64,000 nucleotides of DNA from Clostridia bacterium (GTDB lineage: Bacteria > Bacillota > Clostridia > Oscillospirales > CAG-382). Under the pieces are notes generated by a model. That model made no database searches, had not been told where the DNA came from, and saw nothing but the letters and a program-made list of their open reading frames with translations. Made by a program: the position numbers and the translations under genes. Below, piece after piece: positions 34,192-41,735 of the stretch (positions within the stretch are counted from its first letter, which is position 1; every line of letters begins with the position of its first letter). Location: contig JAFYUZ010000030.1 in assembly GCA_017549365.1 (NCBI GenBank), positions 19,895 to 83,894 on the forward strand, written 5' to 3'.

Positions 34192-34995
34192 TTATTTGCC
34201 GAGCTGTGCAAGAACTCTCTTTGTGATCTCTGCGATAACGTCAGAATCGTTGGAAGAAGAGTGAGATGTCGAGCAGCTGCCATCGCAGTTTGGACATCTG
34301 GGTCTGCCTGCTGCAACGTTGGGGCAGAGGTCAGCGGGGTGCTTACCTGTCATACCGAACTTGCGGCGGATTTCGTAAAGCTGCTGAACCTGTTCTTCGG
34401 TGAGTTCCTTGGGACCGCCGAGCATTGTGGAGATGAAGAGGAGCTGAGCGTAGAACTCAACAGATTCCATCTTGTGGTATGCCGAGAGAAGCGAATCCGA
34501 GAATGCGAGAGCACCGTGGTTTGCAAGAAGAACTGCATCATAGTGCTGGAGATACTTGGAAACCGCATCAGGAATTTCTTCTGTCGAAGGACAGCCGTAT
34601 TCAGCGATCGGAACACATCCGAGAGCGATAACTGCCTCAGGCATGATCTGAGCTGTAAGCGGGATACCTGCGATAGCAAAACCTGTTGCATACATAGGAT
34701 GAGCGTGAACGACAGACTTAACGTCGGGTCTTTCCTTGTAAACTCTCATATGCATCTTGATTTCGGAAGAGGGACGGAAGCCTTCGTTTGCTTCGATAAC
34801 TTCGCCTCTGCCGTTTACCTTACAGATGTATTCGGGGGTCATGAAGCCCTTGGATACACCTGTGGGGGTGCAAAGATACTGATCTTCGCCGACCTTTACG
34901 GAGATGTTGCCGTCGTTGGAAGCAACCATTCCACGGTCATAGATTCTTTTGCCGATTTCGCACATTTGAACTTTAATTGCGTACTCTGAAGCCAT
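34192..34995 (-). CDS. Class II aldolase (FucA/RhaD-like) with C-terminal encapsulation peptide
   Basis: The 267-residue protein is a zinc-dependent aldolase of the fuculose-1-phosphate type, expected to split a ketose-1-phosphate to dihydroxyacetone phosphate and lactaldehyde. It has SNDGNISVKV, TPTGVSKG, the SSEIKMHMRVY acid, the zinc ligands in HAHPMYATGF, and the third His in ANHGALAFS. Residues 225-250 form an added tail with CPNVAAGRPRCPNCDGSC, a Cys-rich linker, followed by an amphipathic helix (SDVIAEITKRVLAQLGK) that looks like an encapsulation peptide. This aldolase marks the locus as a deoxysugar organelle rather than one for free diols. Confidence 0.92.
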   Translation of the reverse strand: MASEYAIKVQMCEIGKRIYDRGMVASNDGNISVKVGEDQYLCTPTGVSKGFMTPEYICKVNGRGEVIEANEGFRPSSEIKMHMRVYKERPDVKSVVHAHPMYATGFAIAGIPLTAQIMPEAVIALGCVPIAEYGCPSTEEIPDAVSKYLQHYDAVLLANHGALAFSDSLLSAYHKMESVEFYAQLLFISTMLGGPKELTEEQVQQLYEIRRKFGMTGKHPADLCPNVAAGRPRCPNCDGSCSTSHSSSNDSDVIAEITKRVLAQLGK

Positions 34996-35068
34996 TTTTC
35001 TTTCTCCTTTTATAGTATTTTAAATGGTTTGTATATTTAAGCGGGGTTCCCCCGAGCTTACAAAAATT

Positions 35069-35497
35069 TTAACTTTGGCGGAGATAATCGAGAATTTCGG
35101 AAACTCCGACCGAGTGGGTTGAATCGACGTGAAAAATTTTCTTGCATCCGCAGATCTCAAGCCATCTGTCGGCAAGCGGAATGTTTGCGTCGGGATGGTC
35201 GATCTTCGTCACGATTCCGATAACGTCGCGTGTTGCCATCGAAACGATATTCGGACCGAAAAGCGAGAAGGGCTCTGTGGCGGAAATAAGAAGTCCCACA
35301 ACGTCCGCTTCGTAAGAATAGATCGCAAGGGCGCCACCCAGATGCTTTGTCTGGATATATTCGCCGGGCGTGTCGATCATAACGTCGTCGCGGTTTACAT
35401 ACTGGGTCTTTTCGTAGTGTATCTCTTCGCCGCGAAGCGCCTGCATAAGGGTTGTTTTTCCGCTTTCGCTACGTCCGACAAGAATCAGTTTTTTCAT
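35069..35497 (-). CDS. PduV/EutP-like small GTPase
   Basis: The 142-residue protein has a P-loop (GRSESGKTT), a switch region with DTPGEYI, and TKID as the base-specificity motif, all in the order of the EutP/PduV family. PduV in Salmonella has been linked to organelle positioning, and EutP has been proposed as an acetate kinase; the role here is not known. It follows the permuted shell gene by 2 bases, and 73 bases separate it from the aldolase gene. Confidence 0.92.
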   Translation of the reverse strand: MKKLILVGRSESGKTTLMQALRGEEIHYEKTQYVNRDDVMIDTPGEYIQTKHLGGALAIYSYEADVVGLLISATEPFSLFGPNIVSMATRDVIGIVTKIDHPDANIPLADRWLEICGCKKIFHVDSTHSVGVSEILDYLRQS

Positions 35498-35499
35498 GT

Positions 35500-35901
35500 C
35501 TATGTTCTTGTGATGGGACAGACGTTAAAGCCGAGCTTTTCTTGCGCATATTCGGTGACGGCACGGAAAGCGGCCTCGACGTCGGAAATAGATCCCGTGA
35601 TAACAAGCGTTCCGCTGAAGCGGTCGACAAAACCCAGCTCAATGCCCGATGCCTTCATGCTGATGTCCGCCGCGATGATGGCGGTTTCGGCAGGGCTTAC
35701 GGTGAGCACACCGATGGCACTGTGAGAATAGTCGATTCTGGGATCAAGACCGAGCTTTTTGTGAAGCTCTGTGTCGGGATTTGCGATTATGTGTGCAAGG
35801 GTTATCTGTTTTCCGGGGACAAGCTCCTGGATAATGCGAAGCTTTCCGCCGTCGTGATCCTTTGCCGCGGCAATAATCTGTTCGATGTTGTTTGTGTTCA
35901 T
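35500..35901 (-). CDS. Circularly permuted BMC-H shell protein (PduU/EutS-like)
   Basis: The 133-residue protein has a permuted shell fold: RIIQELVPGKQITLAHIIANP at residues 22-42 is the PduU/EutS signature, and the AIGVLTVSPAETAIIAADISMKA segment follows. These hexamers form a beta barrel over the pore. The first 20 residues (NTNNIEQIIAAAKDHDG) form an extra helix resembling an encapsulation peptide. The gene overlaps no other and comes just after the activase. Confidence 0.93.
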   Translation of the reverse strand: MNTNNIEQIIAAAKDHDGGKLRIIQELVPGKQITLAHIIANPDTELHKKLGLDPRIDYSHSAIGVLTVSPAETAIIAADISMKASGIELGFVDRFSGTLVITGSISDVEAAFRAVTEYAQEKLGFNVCPITRT

Positions 35902-35924
35902 TTTTCCTCTTTGTTGCGAATGTT

Positions 35925-36716
35925 TTATCCGCCGATTATTACGTCAAGACCTTCTTTTGCGGCTGTTGCGCGAAGAAGCTCCATATGTTCTTTTGTCGGG
36001 GGCGCGATCTCGCCCATGCCGTAGTCCCTTTTAAGACCCACGTATTTGTCATATCCGAGTCTGTGGTAGGGAAGAAGATGCAATTCGTTGACCGTGCCGA
36101 GAGATTTTGTAAATCTTGCAATAGACGCGATCTCCTCGGGGGTGTCGTTGAAGGTGGGAATGACCGGCACGCGGATGACAAGCTTTTTTGCTCTCTGCGC
36201 TATTTTTTTTGCGTTTTCAAGAATAAGCTCGTTGGGCTGTGTGGTAAATTCCTTGTGCTTTGCGGAATCGATGTGCTTTATGTCCATCAAAAACAGGTCG
36301 CATACGGGAAGAAATCTTTCAATCACCGAAAACTGCGAAAAACCCGTGGTTTCAATGGCGGTGTTGATGCCGTATTCCTTGCACGCCGAAAGAAGAGCCA
36401 CGGCAAAGTCGGGTTGTCCCAGAGCTTCGCCGCCCGAAAGGGTCAATCCTCCGCCCGAGCGTCTGTAATAGGGCATGTCCTTCAAAACCTGCTCCATCAC
36501 TTCGCCGACGGTTACGTCGCGGCCGACGGTTTCTTCCTTGCCCGCACGCATCATTTTTTGAATTGCAAATTCCTGCGATTCGGGGTTGCAGCACCAGCGG
36601 CAACGCAGAAAGCATCCTTTAAGGAACACGATCGTGCGGATGCCCGGGCCGTCATGGACGGAAAATTTCTGAATATCAAAAATTCTGCCCGTCACCTTTT
36701 CAAACTGTTCTATCAT
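35925..36716 (-). CDS. Glycyl radical enzyme activase (radical SAM), short form
   Basis: The 263-residue enzyme would install the glycyl radical on the diol dehydratase encoded just upstream. It has FSVHDGPGIRT, a radical SAM CX3CX2C motif (GCFLRCRWC), NPES, GGGLTLSGGEAL and later SAM-binding motifs. Diol dehydratase activases usually carry an insert with two extra 4Fe-4S clusters after NPES; this one goes directly to the SGGE motif and lacks those cysteines, so it resembles the short PFL activase type. The ATG is preceded by AGGTGAG; a GTG two codons upstream is less likely. Confidence 0.93.
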   Translation of the reverse strand: MIEQFEKVTGRIFDIQKFSVHDGPGIRTIVFLKGCFLRCRWCCNPESQEFAIQKMMRAGKEETVGRDVTVGEVMEQVLKDMPYYRRSGGGLTLSGGEALGQPDFAVALLSACKEYGINTAIETTGFSQFSVIERFLPVCDLFLMDIKHIDSAKHKEFTTQPNELILENAKKIAQRAKKLVIRVPVIPTFNDTPEEIASIARFTKSLGTVNELHLLPYHRLGYDKYVGLKRDYGMGEIAPPTKEHMELLRATAAKEGLDVIIGG

Positions 36717-36737
36717 TGGCACTCACCTGCGTCTTTG

Positions 36738-39266
36738 TCAGAAACCTGCCTGCTCGGTACGGTTGATGATATCGTCCTGCAGGGATTTTGAAAGGGTGGT
36801 AAAGAGTGCACTGTATCCTGCAACTCGAACGACCAGCGACTTGTACTTTTCGGGATGCGCCTGGGCATCGCGCAAGGTTTCGCGGCTGACAACGTTGAAC
36901 TGCATGTGGCTGCCCTTCTGATCGAAGTATGCTCTGATGAGAGCGACAAAGCTTTCAAGTCCCGAACGTCCTTCAAGAGCAGAGGGGTGGAATTTCATAT
37001 TGAAAAGTGTTCCGTTGGAAGCGATTCCGTGGTCGAGCTTCGAAACAGAGTTTGCGCTCGATGTGGGACCGTGGGTGTCCTTGCCCGCCGAGGGCGAAAC
37101 GCCGTCGGCAACGGGAGTGTAGGCAAGTCTTCCGTCGGGGGTGGCACCTGTCTGTGCACCGAGGGGTACGTTTGCCGATACGGGATAAAGACCTGCCTGG
37201 TAGATACCGCCTCTGGGGTTTTTGAAAGTTTCAAGCGGCCTTGTGTAGGTGTACGCCACGTCACGGGCAAAAGCATCGATCTCGGCAATGTCGTTTCCGA
37301 ATTTCGGGATCGCGTCGATCATCTCGCGCACCTTTCTGTATTTTGTGCGCTGGAAACTCTGCATACCGATGGTCTTTATCTTGTTGTAGGTTTCAACGAT
37401 CATGGCTTCGGTGATGTTCTTTCCTTCTGCGGCAAGCTTTGCAATCGCTTTCTGTGTCTTTGCGCTTGCGATCTTGTCGGGAATATCTTCGCCGAAGTTG
37501 TGGTCAAGAGCATCCTTAAGCTCTGCCATGGTGATCTTTTTCTGATCGTAGACAAGCGTCTTCACTGCGTAAAGCGAGTCTGCCATGTTTGCAACGCCAA
37601 ATCCCTGGGGACCCGTGAAGTTGTAGACAGCTCCGCCTTCCTGCAAGCTCTTGCCCTTGCCGATACAATCCTCGACCATACATGACTGGAAGGGAAGAGG
37701 ACATCTTTCGCCGTGGGCAACGTCAATGGCGTTGTCCGCATTGACGAGAAGCTTGAGCATATAGTTGTTCTGTGCCTTGTAGGCATCGTAAAATTCTTCG
37801 AAGGTCTTCATCTTCGTTACGTCGCCGGTGTGCACGCCGATGAATTCTCCGTCGTCATAACCGTCAGAGAAAACAAGCTCGAGCGGACGGCACATATTGA
37901 AGAACGCCGCATCGTGCCAACCGTCGGTCTTGCCCGACTTCTGAGGTTCGACACAACCGATGATGTTGTAATCTCTTGCGTCCTCAATGGTAAGTCCGCG
38001 GCTGAGAAGCGAGGGAATGATGACTTCGTCGTTATAGTAGGCAGGAAGACCGACACCTGTGCGTGTAAGCTCTGCCGCTTTAATCATAAATTCGTGGGGA
38101 GTGCCGTTCCATACTCTTACCGAGAAGGAAGGCTGGGGAAGAAGAACGTGCATGGTCGCCTGAATGCACATAAACGAAAGGTCGTTTGTGGCATCAAGAC
38201 CGTCTTTTGTCTGACCGCCTGCAATAAGGTTCTGGAAAAGGCTGTATCCTGCAAAACCTTCGGCAGAAGCCGCGTCTCTTACCTTGTTGAGGTCGTTGAG
38301 CTTTACCCAGATGCAGTCCATAAGTTCCTGCGCCGCTTCGTATGTGATCTTGCCGGCATCAAGGTCTGCCTTGAAGTATGGGTACATGTACTGGTCGAAA
38401 CGTCCGGGGGATATGGAATGTCCGCTCGATTCTGTCTGCAGAAGCATCTGAATGAACCAGAACGACTGGCAGGCTTCGTAAAAGCTGCGTGCGCCCTCCA
38501 TGGGAACACGAGAACAGTTTGCGGCTATGGCAATAAGCTCGTTCTTGCGCGAAATATTCTGTTCTTTCTTTGCAAGCTCAAGAGCGTGTGCCGCATATCT
38601 TGCCGCAAAAATACCCGCCGCCTTGCAGCTTGTGATCACCGCGTTGAGAAAATGCGTGCTCTTTATGTATGCGGGATCCTCAAACGAAAGCTTGGAAAGA
38701 GCATCCTTTGCTTCCTGCATAATGCCCGAAAGACCGATCTTCAATACCTTGCCGTAATCTACGGTGACGTGTCCGATACCGTTGTAGAAATAGTTGCCGG
38801 GGGTAAAGATGTTGTGCTCCATGGCTTTAAGGGTCTCTTTTGCCATATAGGAGGTGGCAAGCTCGCTTGTGGTCTTGCCGCGCCAGTATTTGTATACCTC
38901 GTGAAGAGTTGCCTTTGTGTCTTCTTCGATGCGGAAGGGATCGGCGGATCTTGTTTCTACCGTGTCAAATTCCGATTCGAGCCAATCAAAGGAGTATTCG
39001 GGGAACACCTGGCATCCTCTGGGGTTCTTTGTGGCAGAACCGACAATAAGCTCGCCGTCGCGGATGGTGACGGGAAGATTTTCGCAGATGTGATAAAAAG
39101 CCTTTGCACGGCGGGTGATAATGGGTTCGCCCTCGGTTGCCATGTAAGACTCGGTCAAAAGCACCGCACGGTCTGCTTCGATAACGGGCATCTTTTCATA
39201 AAGGTGCTCGATGAGCTTTTTGATTCTTTCGGTTTTTGGAATATCCTTGACAGTGTACTTTTTCAT
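36738..39266 (-). CDS. B12-independent diol dehydratase (glycyl radical enzyme)
   Basis: The 842-residue enzyme would dehydrate (S)-1,2-propanediol to propanal by radical chemistry. IIGCVEPQKSGKTDGWHDAAFFN places the thiyl Cys at 438 and the base Glu at 440, His166 lies in NGIGHVTVDYG, and the C-terminal VRVAGYS puts the radical Gly at 817. To my knowledge these numbers coincide with those reported for the Roseburia propanediol dehydratase. The GWHD segment separates it from choline TMA-lyase. It has no N-terminal extension for encapsulation, so it may be recruited by other cargo. It is upstream of its activase by 21 bases. Glycerol as an alternative substrate cannot be excluded. Confidence 0.95.
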   Translation of the reverse strand: MKKYTVKDIPKTERIKKLIEHLYEKMPVIEADRAVLLTESYMATEGEPIITRRAKAFYHICENLPVTIRDGELIVGSATKNPRGCQVFPEYSFDWLESEFDTVETRSADPFRIEEDTKATLHEVYKYWRGKTTSELATSYMAKETLKAMEHNIFTPGNYFYNGIGHVTVDYGKVLKIGLSGIMQEAKDALSKLSFEDPAYIKSTHFLNAVITSCKAAGIFAARYAAHALELAKKEQNISRKNELIAIAANCSRVPMEGARSFYEACQSFWFIQMLLQTESSGHSISPGRFDQYMYPYFKADLDAGKITYEAAQELMDCIWVKLNDLNKVRDAASAEGFAGYSLFQNLIAGGQTKDGLDATNDLSFMCIQATMHVLLPQPSFSVRVWNGTPHEFMIKAAELTRTGVGLPAYYNDEVIIPSLLSRGLTIEDARDYNIIGCVEPQKSGKTDGWHDAAFFNMCRPLELVFSDGYDDGEFIGVHTGDVTKMKTFEEFYDAYKAQNNYMLKLLVNADNAIDVAHGERCPLPFQSCMVEDCIGKGKSLQEGGAVYNFTGPQGFGVANMADSLYAVKTLVYDQKKITMAELKDALDHNFGEDIPDKIASAKTQKAIAKLAAEGKNITEAMIVETYNKIKTIGMQSFQRTKYRKVREMIDAIPKFGNDIAEIDAFARDVAYTYTRPLETFKNPRGGIYQAGLYPVSANVPLGAQTGATPDGRLAYTPVADGVSPSAGKDTHGPTSSANSVSKLDHGIASNGTLFNMKFHPSALEGRSGLESFVALIRAYFDQKGSHMQFNVVSRETLRDAQAHPEKYKSLVVRVAGYSALFTTLSKSLQDDIINRTEQAGF

Positions 39267-39285
39267 GATATGCCTCTTTTGTATT

Positions 39286-40065
39286 TCATTTGGTGTTTGT
39301 ATTGTTTATCGTTTTTTCGTCGCAAAGACGGATTATGGTGCCGATACAGTCGCGGGTGTGGTTTTGGGTGAGGGCAAAAACTTTTTTGTCGGCGCAGTAG
39401 GTGGTGTAGGACGTGCCGCATTTTTCAATAAGCTCGCGGTCGTTCTCCCCGTCGCCGAAGAACAAAATGTCTTTGTCCGAAAGTCCGTAAAGACCTGCAA
39501 GGTGTTTTACGGCGGTGTATTTTGATGCGTTGCGGTTGACGTATTCGCAAACGCCGTGTGCTTTGTAGGAAACTCTTGCCCCCTGCGGAGCTTCAAAAGA
39601 GTCCGCACACTGACCGTAAAGCGAAACGAAGAAGATGTCGTCCGATATCTCGGAAAGGGAATATATCTGTTTCACGTTGCCGACTCTTGCGGTTTCTTTT
39701 GCTTTTGCAAGATAAGAGCTTCCGAGTATGTACGATACGTCGATCGAATGGAATACAACCGTGTTTTTGCCGTCGCCTGCAAAGCTTTCAAAAAAAGCTC
39801 TGATACAAGCTGTGGGCAGAGAAAGCGAATAAACCGGCGAGTCGTTTGAAACAACGTACGCTCCGTCGCAACAGCAACACCACAGATCGCGTATGCTTTT
39901 GCCAAAAAGCTTTTTCAGTTCTCTGTAATGCCTGCCGGTGGCAACGGCGAAGGGAACCGATCTTTCCGAAAGCTTGGAAAGCATAACGGGAAAGCGCGCT
40001 GTATTCAGATGTGAGCCTTTGTAAATCAGCGTGCCGTCGACATCGCTTACAACCATTCCGATCAA
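39286..40065 (-). CDS. Cof-type HAD phosphatase, first gene of BMC operon
   Basis: The protein of about 259 residues is a haloacid dehalogenase phosphatase with VVSDVDGTLIYKG (nucleophile Asp), VATGRHYRELKK and the C-terminal FGDGENDRELIEKC. It should remove phosphate from a sugar phosphate or similar compound in the cytosol. The start is likely a TTG at 40065, placed 7 bases after GGGAG; the ATG three codons later has no good site. Being the first gene after the organelle promoter, it may clear a toxic or excess phosphorylated intermediate, but this is inference. A run of four Cys (WCCCCDGAY) is unusual. Confidence 0.85.
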   Translation of the reverse strand: MIGMVVSDVDGTLIYKGSHLNTARFPVMLSKLSERSVPFAVATGRHYRELKKLFGKSIRDLWCCCCDGAYVVSNDSPVYSLSLPTACIRAFFESFAGDGKNTVVFHSIDVSYILGSSYLAKAKETARVGNVKQIYSLSEISDDIFFVSLYGQCADSFEAPQGARVSYKAHGVCEYVNRNASKYTAVKHLAGLYGLSDKDILFFGDGENDRELIEKCGTSYTTYCADKKVFALTQNHTRDCIGTIIRLCDEKTINNTNTK

Positions 40066-40080
40066 ACCGTTTCTCCCTTT

Positions 40081-40104
40081 GTGCCGATCGTACTGCGATC
40101 GCAC
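40081..40104 (-). promoter_or_regulatory. Leader hairpin before BMC operon
   Basis: GTGC(C)GATCG pairs with CGATCGCAC around a 5-base loop in the 5' leader between the promoter and the first gene. The two GATCG arms are also direct repeats of a palindrome. It could be a protein-binding or RNA stability element. Confidence 0.45.
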
Positions 40105-40138
40105 CCGTAAACATAAAAATATATCCTTTGACAATATA

Positions 40139-40167
40139 ATGATACATCAACTTATGTTTGATGTCAA
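40139..40167 (-). promoter_or_regulatory. Promoter and operator of the BMC operon
   Basis: On the minus strand TTGACA (40162-40167) and TATCAT (40139-40144) are exactly 17 bases apart. The spacer is filled by an inverted repeat, ACATCAA-N7-TTGATGT (40144-40164), that touches both boxes. A repressor bound there would exclude polymerase. The regulator is not encoded next to the operon. The remaining upstream sequence (40168-40442) is AT-rich, with no gene and no clear element. Confidence 0.8.
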
Positions 40168-40442
40168 CAACTAAATCGATTTTTTTTGAAAAATCGGCGA
40201 AAAAAACAGTTTTTTGCACGACTTTTTTAAAAAAATCATAAAGAGTGTGAATAAACACCACTTCAAATCATATCTAAATAGTATGATACGGAATTATCGA
40301 TTTTTTTGACCCATAAAATCAACCTGTTTTTTCGGAGCAAAAAGCCGATTCGGATATTCGATACAAAATGTTTCGGAGTAACAAAAAAACAAATCATATA
40401 AAAAAGGTATGAAAAGAAAATTTCATAAAAATATGCTTGTAC

Positions 40443-40471
40443 TTGAAAATTATTTTTCTATGTGGTAATAT
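40443..40471 (+). promoter_or_regulatory. Promoter of YkvI-like transporter gene
   Basis: TTGAAA (40443-40448) and TAATAT (40466-40471) are 17 bases apart. GAGGTGAT (40483-40490) precedes the start codon. Confidence 0.75.
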
Positions 40472-40496
40472 ATATAATAAATGAGGTGATTTTCTT

Positions 40497-41582
40497 ATGT
40501 ATATGAATACCGCCCGCGTGGCGCTTACCTTTGCGGGATGTTTTCTCGGAGCAGGCTACGTGTCGGGACAGGAGCTGTGGCAGTTTTTCTGCTCGTTCGG
40601 AACTTTCGGATTTTTTGGAATGATCATTGCCATGCTTCTCGTATTTCTCTTCGGCGTTCTTCTTTTGCGGCTTGCTTCAATATCAAAGATCGCGCAGTGC
40701 GACAAACTGATAATACGGGCTGACAACAAATTTCTGCGCGCCTTTATCGGCGTTGCCGAAACATTCTTTCTTGTCGGCATATCTGTCATAATGACGGCAG
40801 GCGTGGGCGCTCTTTTCAGACAAACTCTCGGTCTTTCCGAATATCTGACGGGCGGACTTTTTGCTTTGCTTCTTTTCTTTCTTTCGCTCGGCGGACACCA
40901 AAGAATGGTTTCGGTCTTTTCAATGACAGTGCCTTTTCTTATCGTTTTCACCCTTGTTGTTGCGGTGGTGTCTGTTTCAAAATTCGGATTTCCCGATATT
41001 TCCGCCATGAATGCTTCTTCTGCATCCGGCGAAAATCCTTTGCTTTCAAGCTGGTGGATATCCGCCGTAACGTTTGTGTGCTACAATCTTTTTTCGTCTG
41101 TGCAGATACTTGCTCCCGTTGGGGTTATGGTGGATTCCAAAAAAAGAGTATGGCTCGGTGTATTTTTCGGAACTTTCGTTTTGTTTGTCATTGCGTGCAG
41201 TATATTCCTTTCAATGGCATCTCTTCCCGCCTCGTCGAAAGCTCCGCTTCCCATGCTCTTTGTTGCAAGCGAATTGTCGCAGGTGCTTGGCGTAATATAT
41301 TCCGTTCTGCTCTTTTTCGGTATGCTCGGCACAGGTCTTTCGTGCCTTGTGGCGGTTACACATTTCATTGCCGAAAAAACGAAGATCGAAAAAGCCAAGT
41401 TGCCCATCACCCTTGTACTTTCCGGTTTCATATATTTCGGCAGTCTTTTCGGCTTTGGCGATCTTATCGGTGTGGTTTATCCTTTGTGCGGCTATCTTGG
41501 CGTTCTTGCCATTGCCGCCCTTTGCGAGCATTATTTTCATATCAGAAAAACCGCATACAAAAATAAACAAGACGACAAATAA
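40497..41582 (+). CDS. YkvI-like membrane transporter
   Basis: The 361-residue protein has about ten membrane segments and no signal peptide. The N-terminus (RVALTFAGCFLGAGYVSGQELWQFF) is characteristic of the YkvI family, which is related to the amino acid-polyamine-cation and sodium symporter folds: an unwound Gly-rich first helix (GAGYVSGQE). The substrate is unknown. It is monocistronic and divergent from the BMC operon across 430 bases, so it could supply or export a compound linked to that pathway, but nothing in the sequence proves it. Confidence 0.8.
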   Translation: MYMNTARVALTFAGCFLGAGYVSGQELWQFFCSFGTFGFFGMIIAMLLVFLFGVLLLRLASISKIAQCDKLIIRADNKFLRAFIGVAETFFLVGISVIMTAGVGALFRQTLGLSEYLTGGLFALLLFFLSLGGHQRMVSVFSMTVPFLIVFTLVVAVVSVSKFGFPDISAMNASSASGENPLLSSWWISAVTFVCYNLFSSVQILAPVGVMVDSKKRVWLGVFFGTFVLFVIACSIFLSMASLPASSKAPLPMLFVASELSQVLGVIYSVLLFFGMLGTGLSCLVAVTHFIAEKTKIEKAKLPITLVLSGFIYFGSLFGFGDLIGVVYPLCGYLGVLAIAALCEHYFHIRKTAYKNKQDDK

Positions 41583-41735
41583 TACATGAGACAAGGGTAA
41601 GTCAAGATATATAAGATCCGCAATGATTACAGTAGGAAAAAGATAAAAGACAAATAGCTTTTACACAATATTCACACAATGTCAAAAGACTCGACCTTCA
41701 AATGTGATAAAATAGTCGGAGTTTGTTGAATTGGA

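Noticed and set aside
36738..39266. Choline TMA-lyase (CutC) annotation of the large glycyl radical enzyme
   Set aside because: The active-site loop GCVEPQ is shared, but the following GWHDAAFFN and the aldolase neighbour fit diol dehydratase; no cutD-type activase or choline transporter is present.
40168..40442. Hidden RNA gene upstream of the BMC promoter
   Set aside because: The stretch is AT-rich with only simple A/T runs and no convincing stem or promoter-terminator pair.
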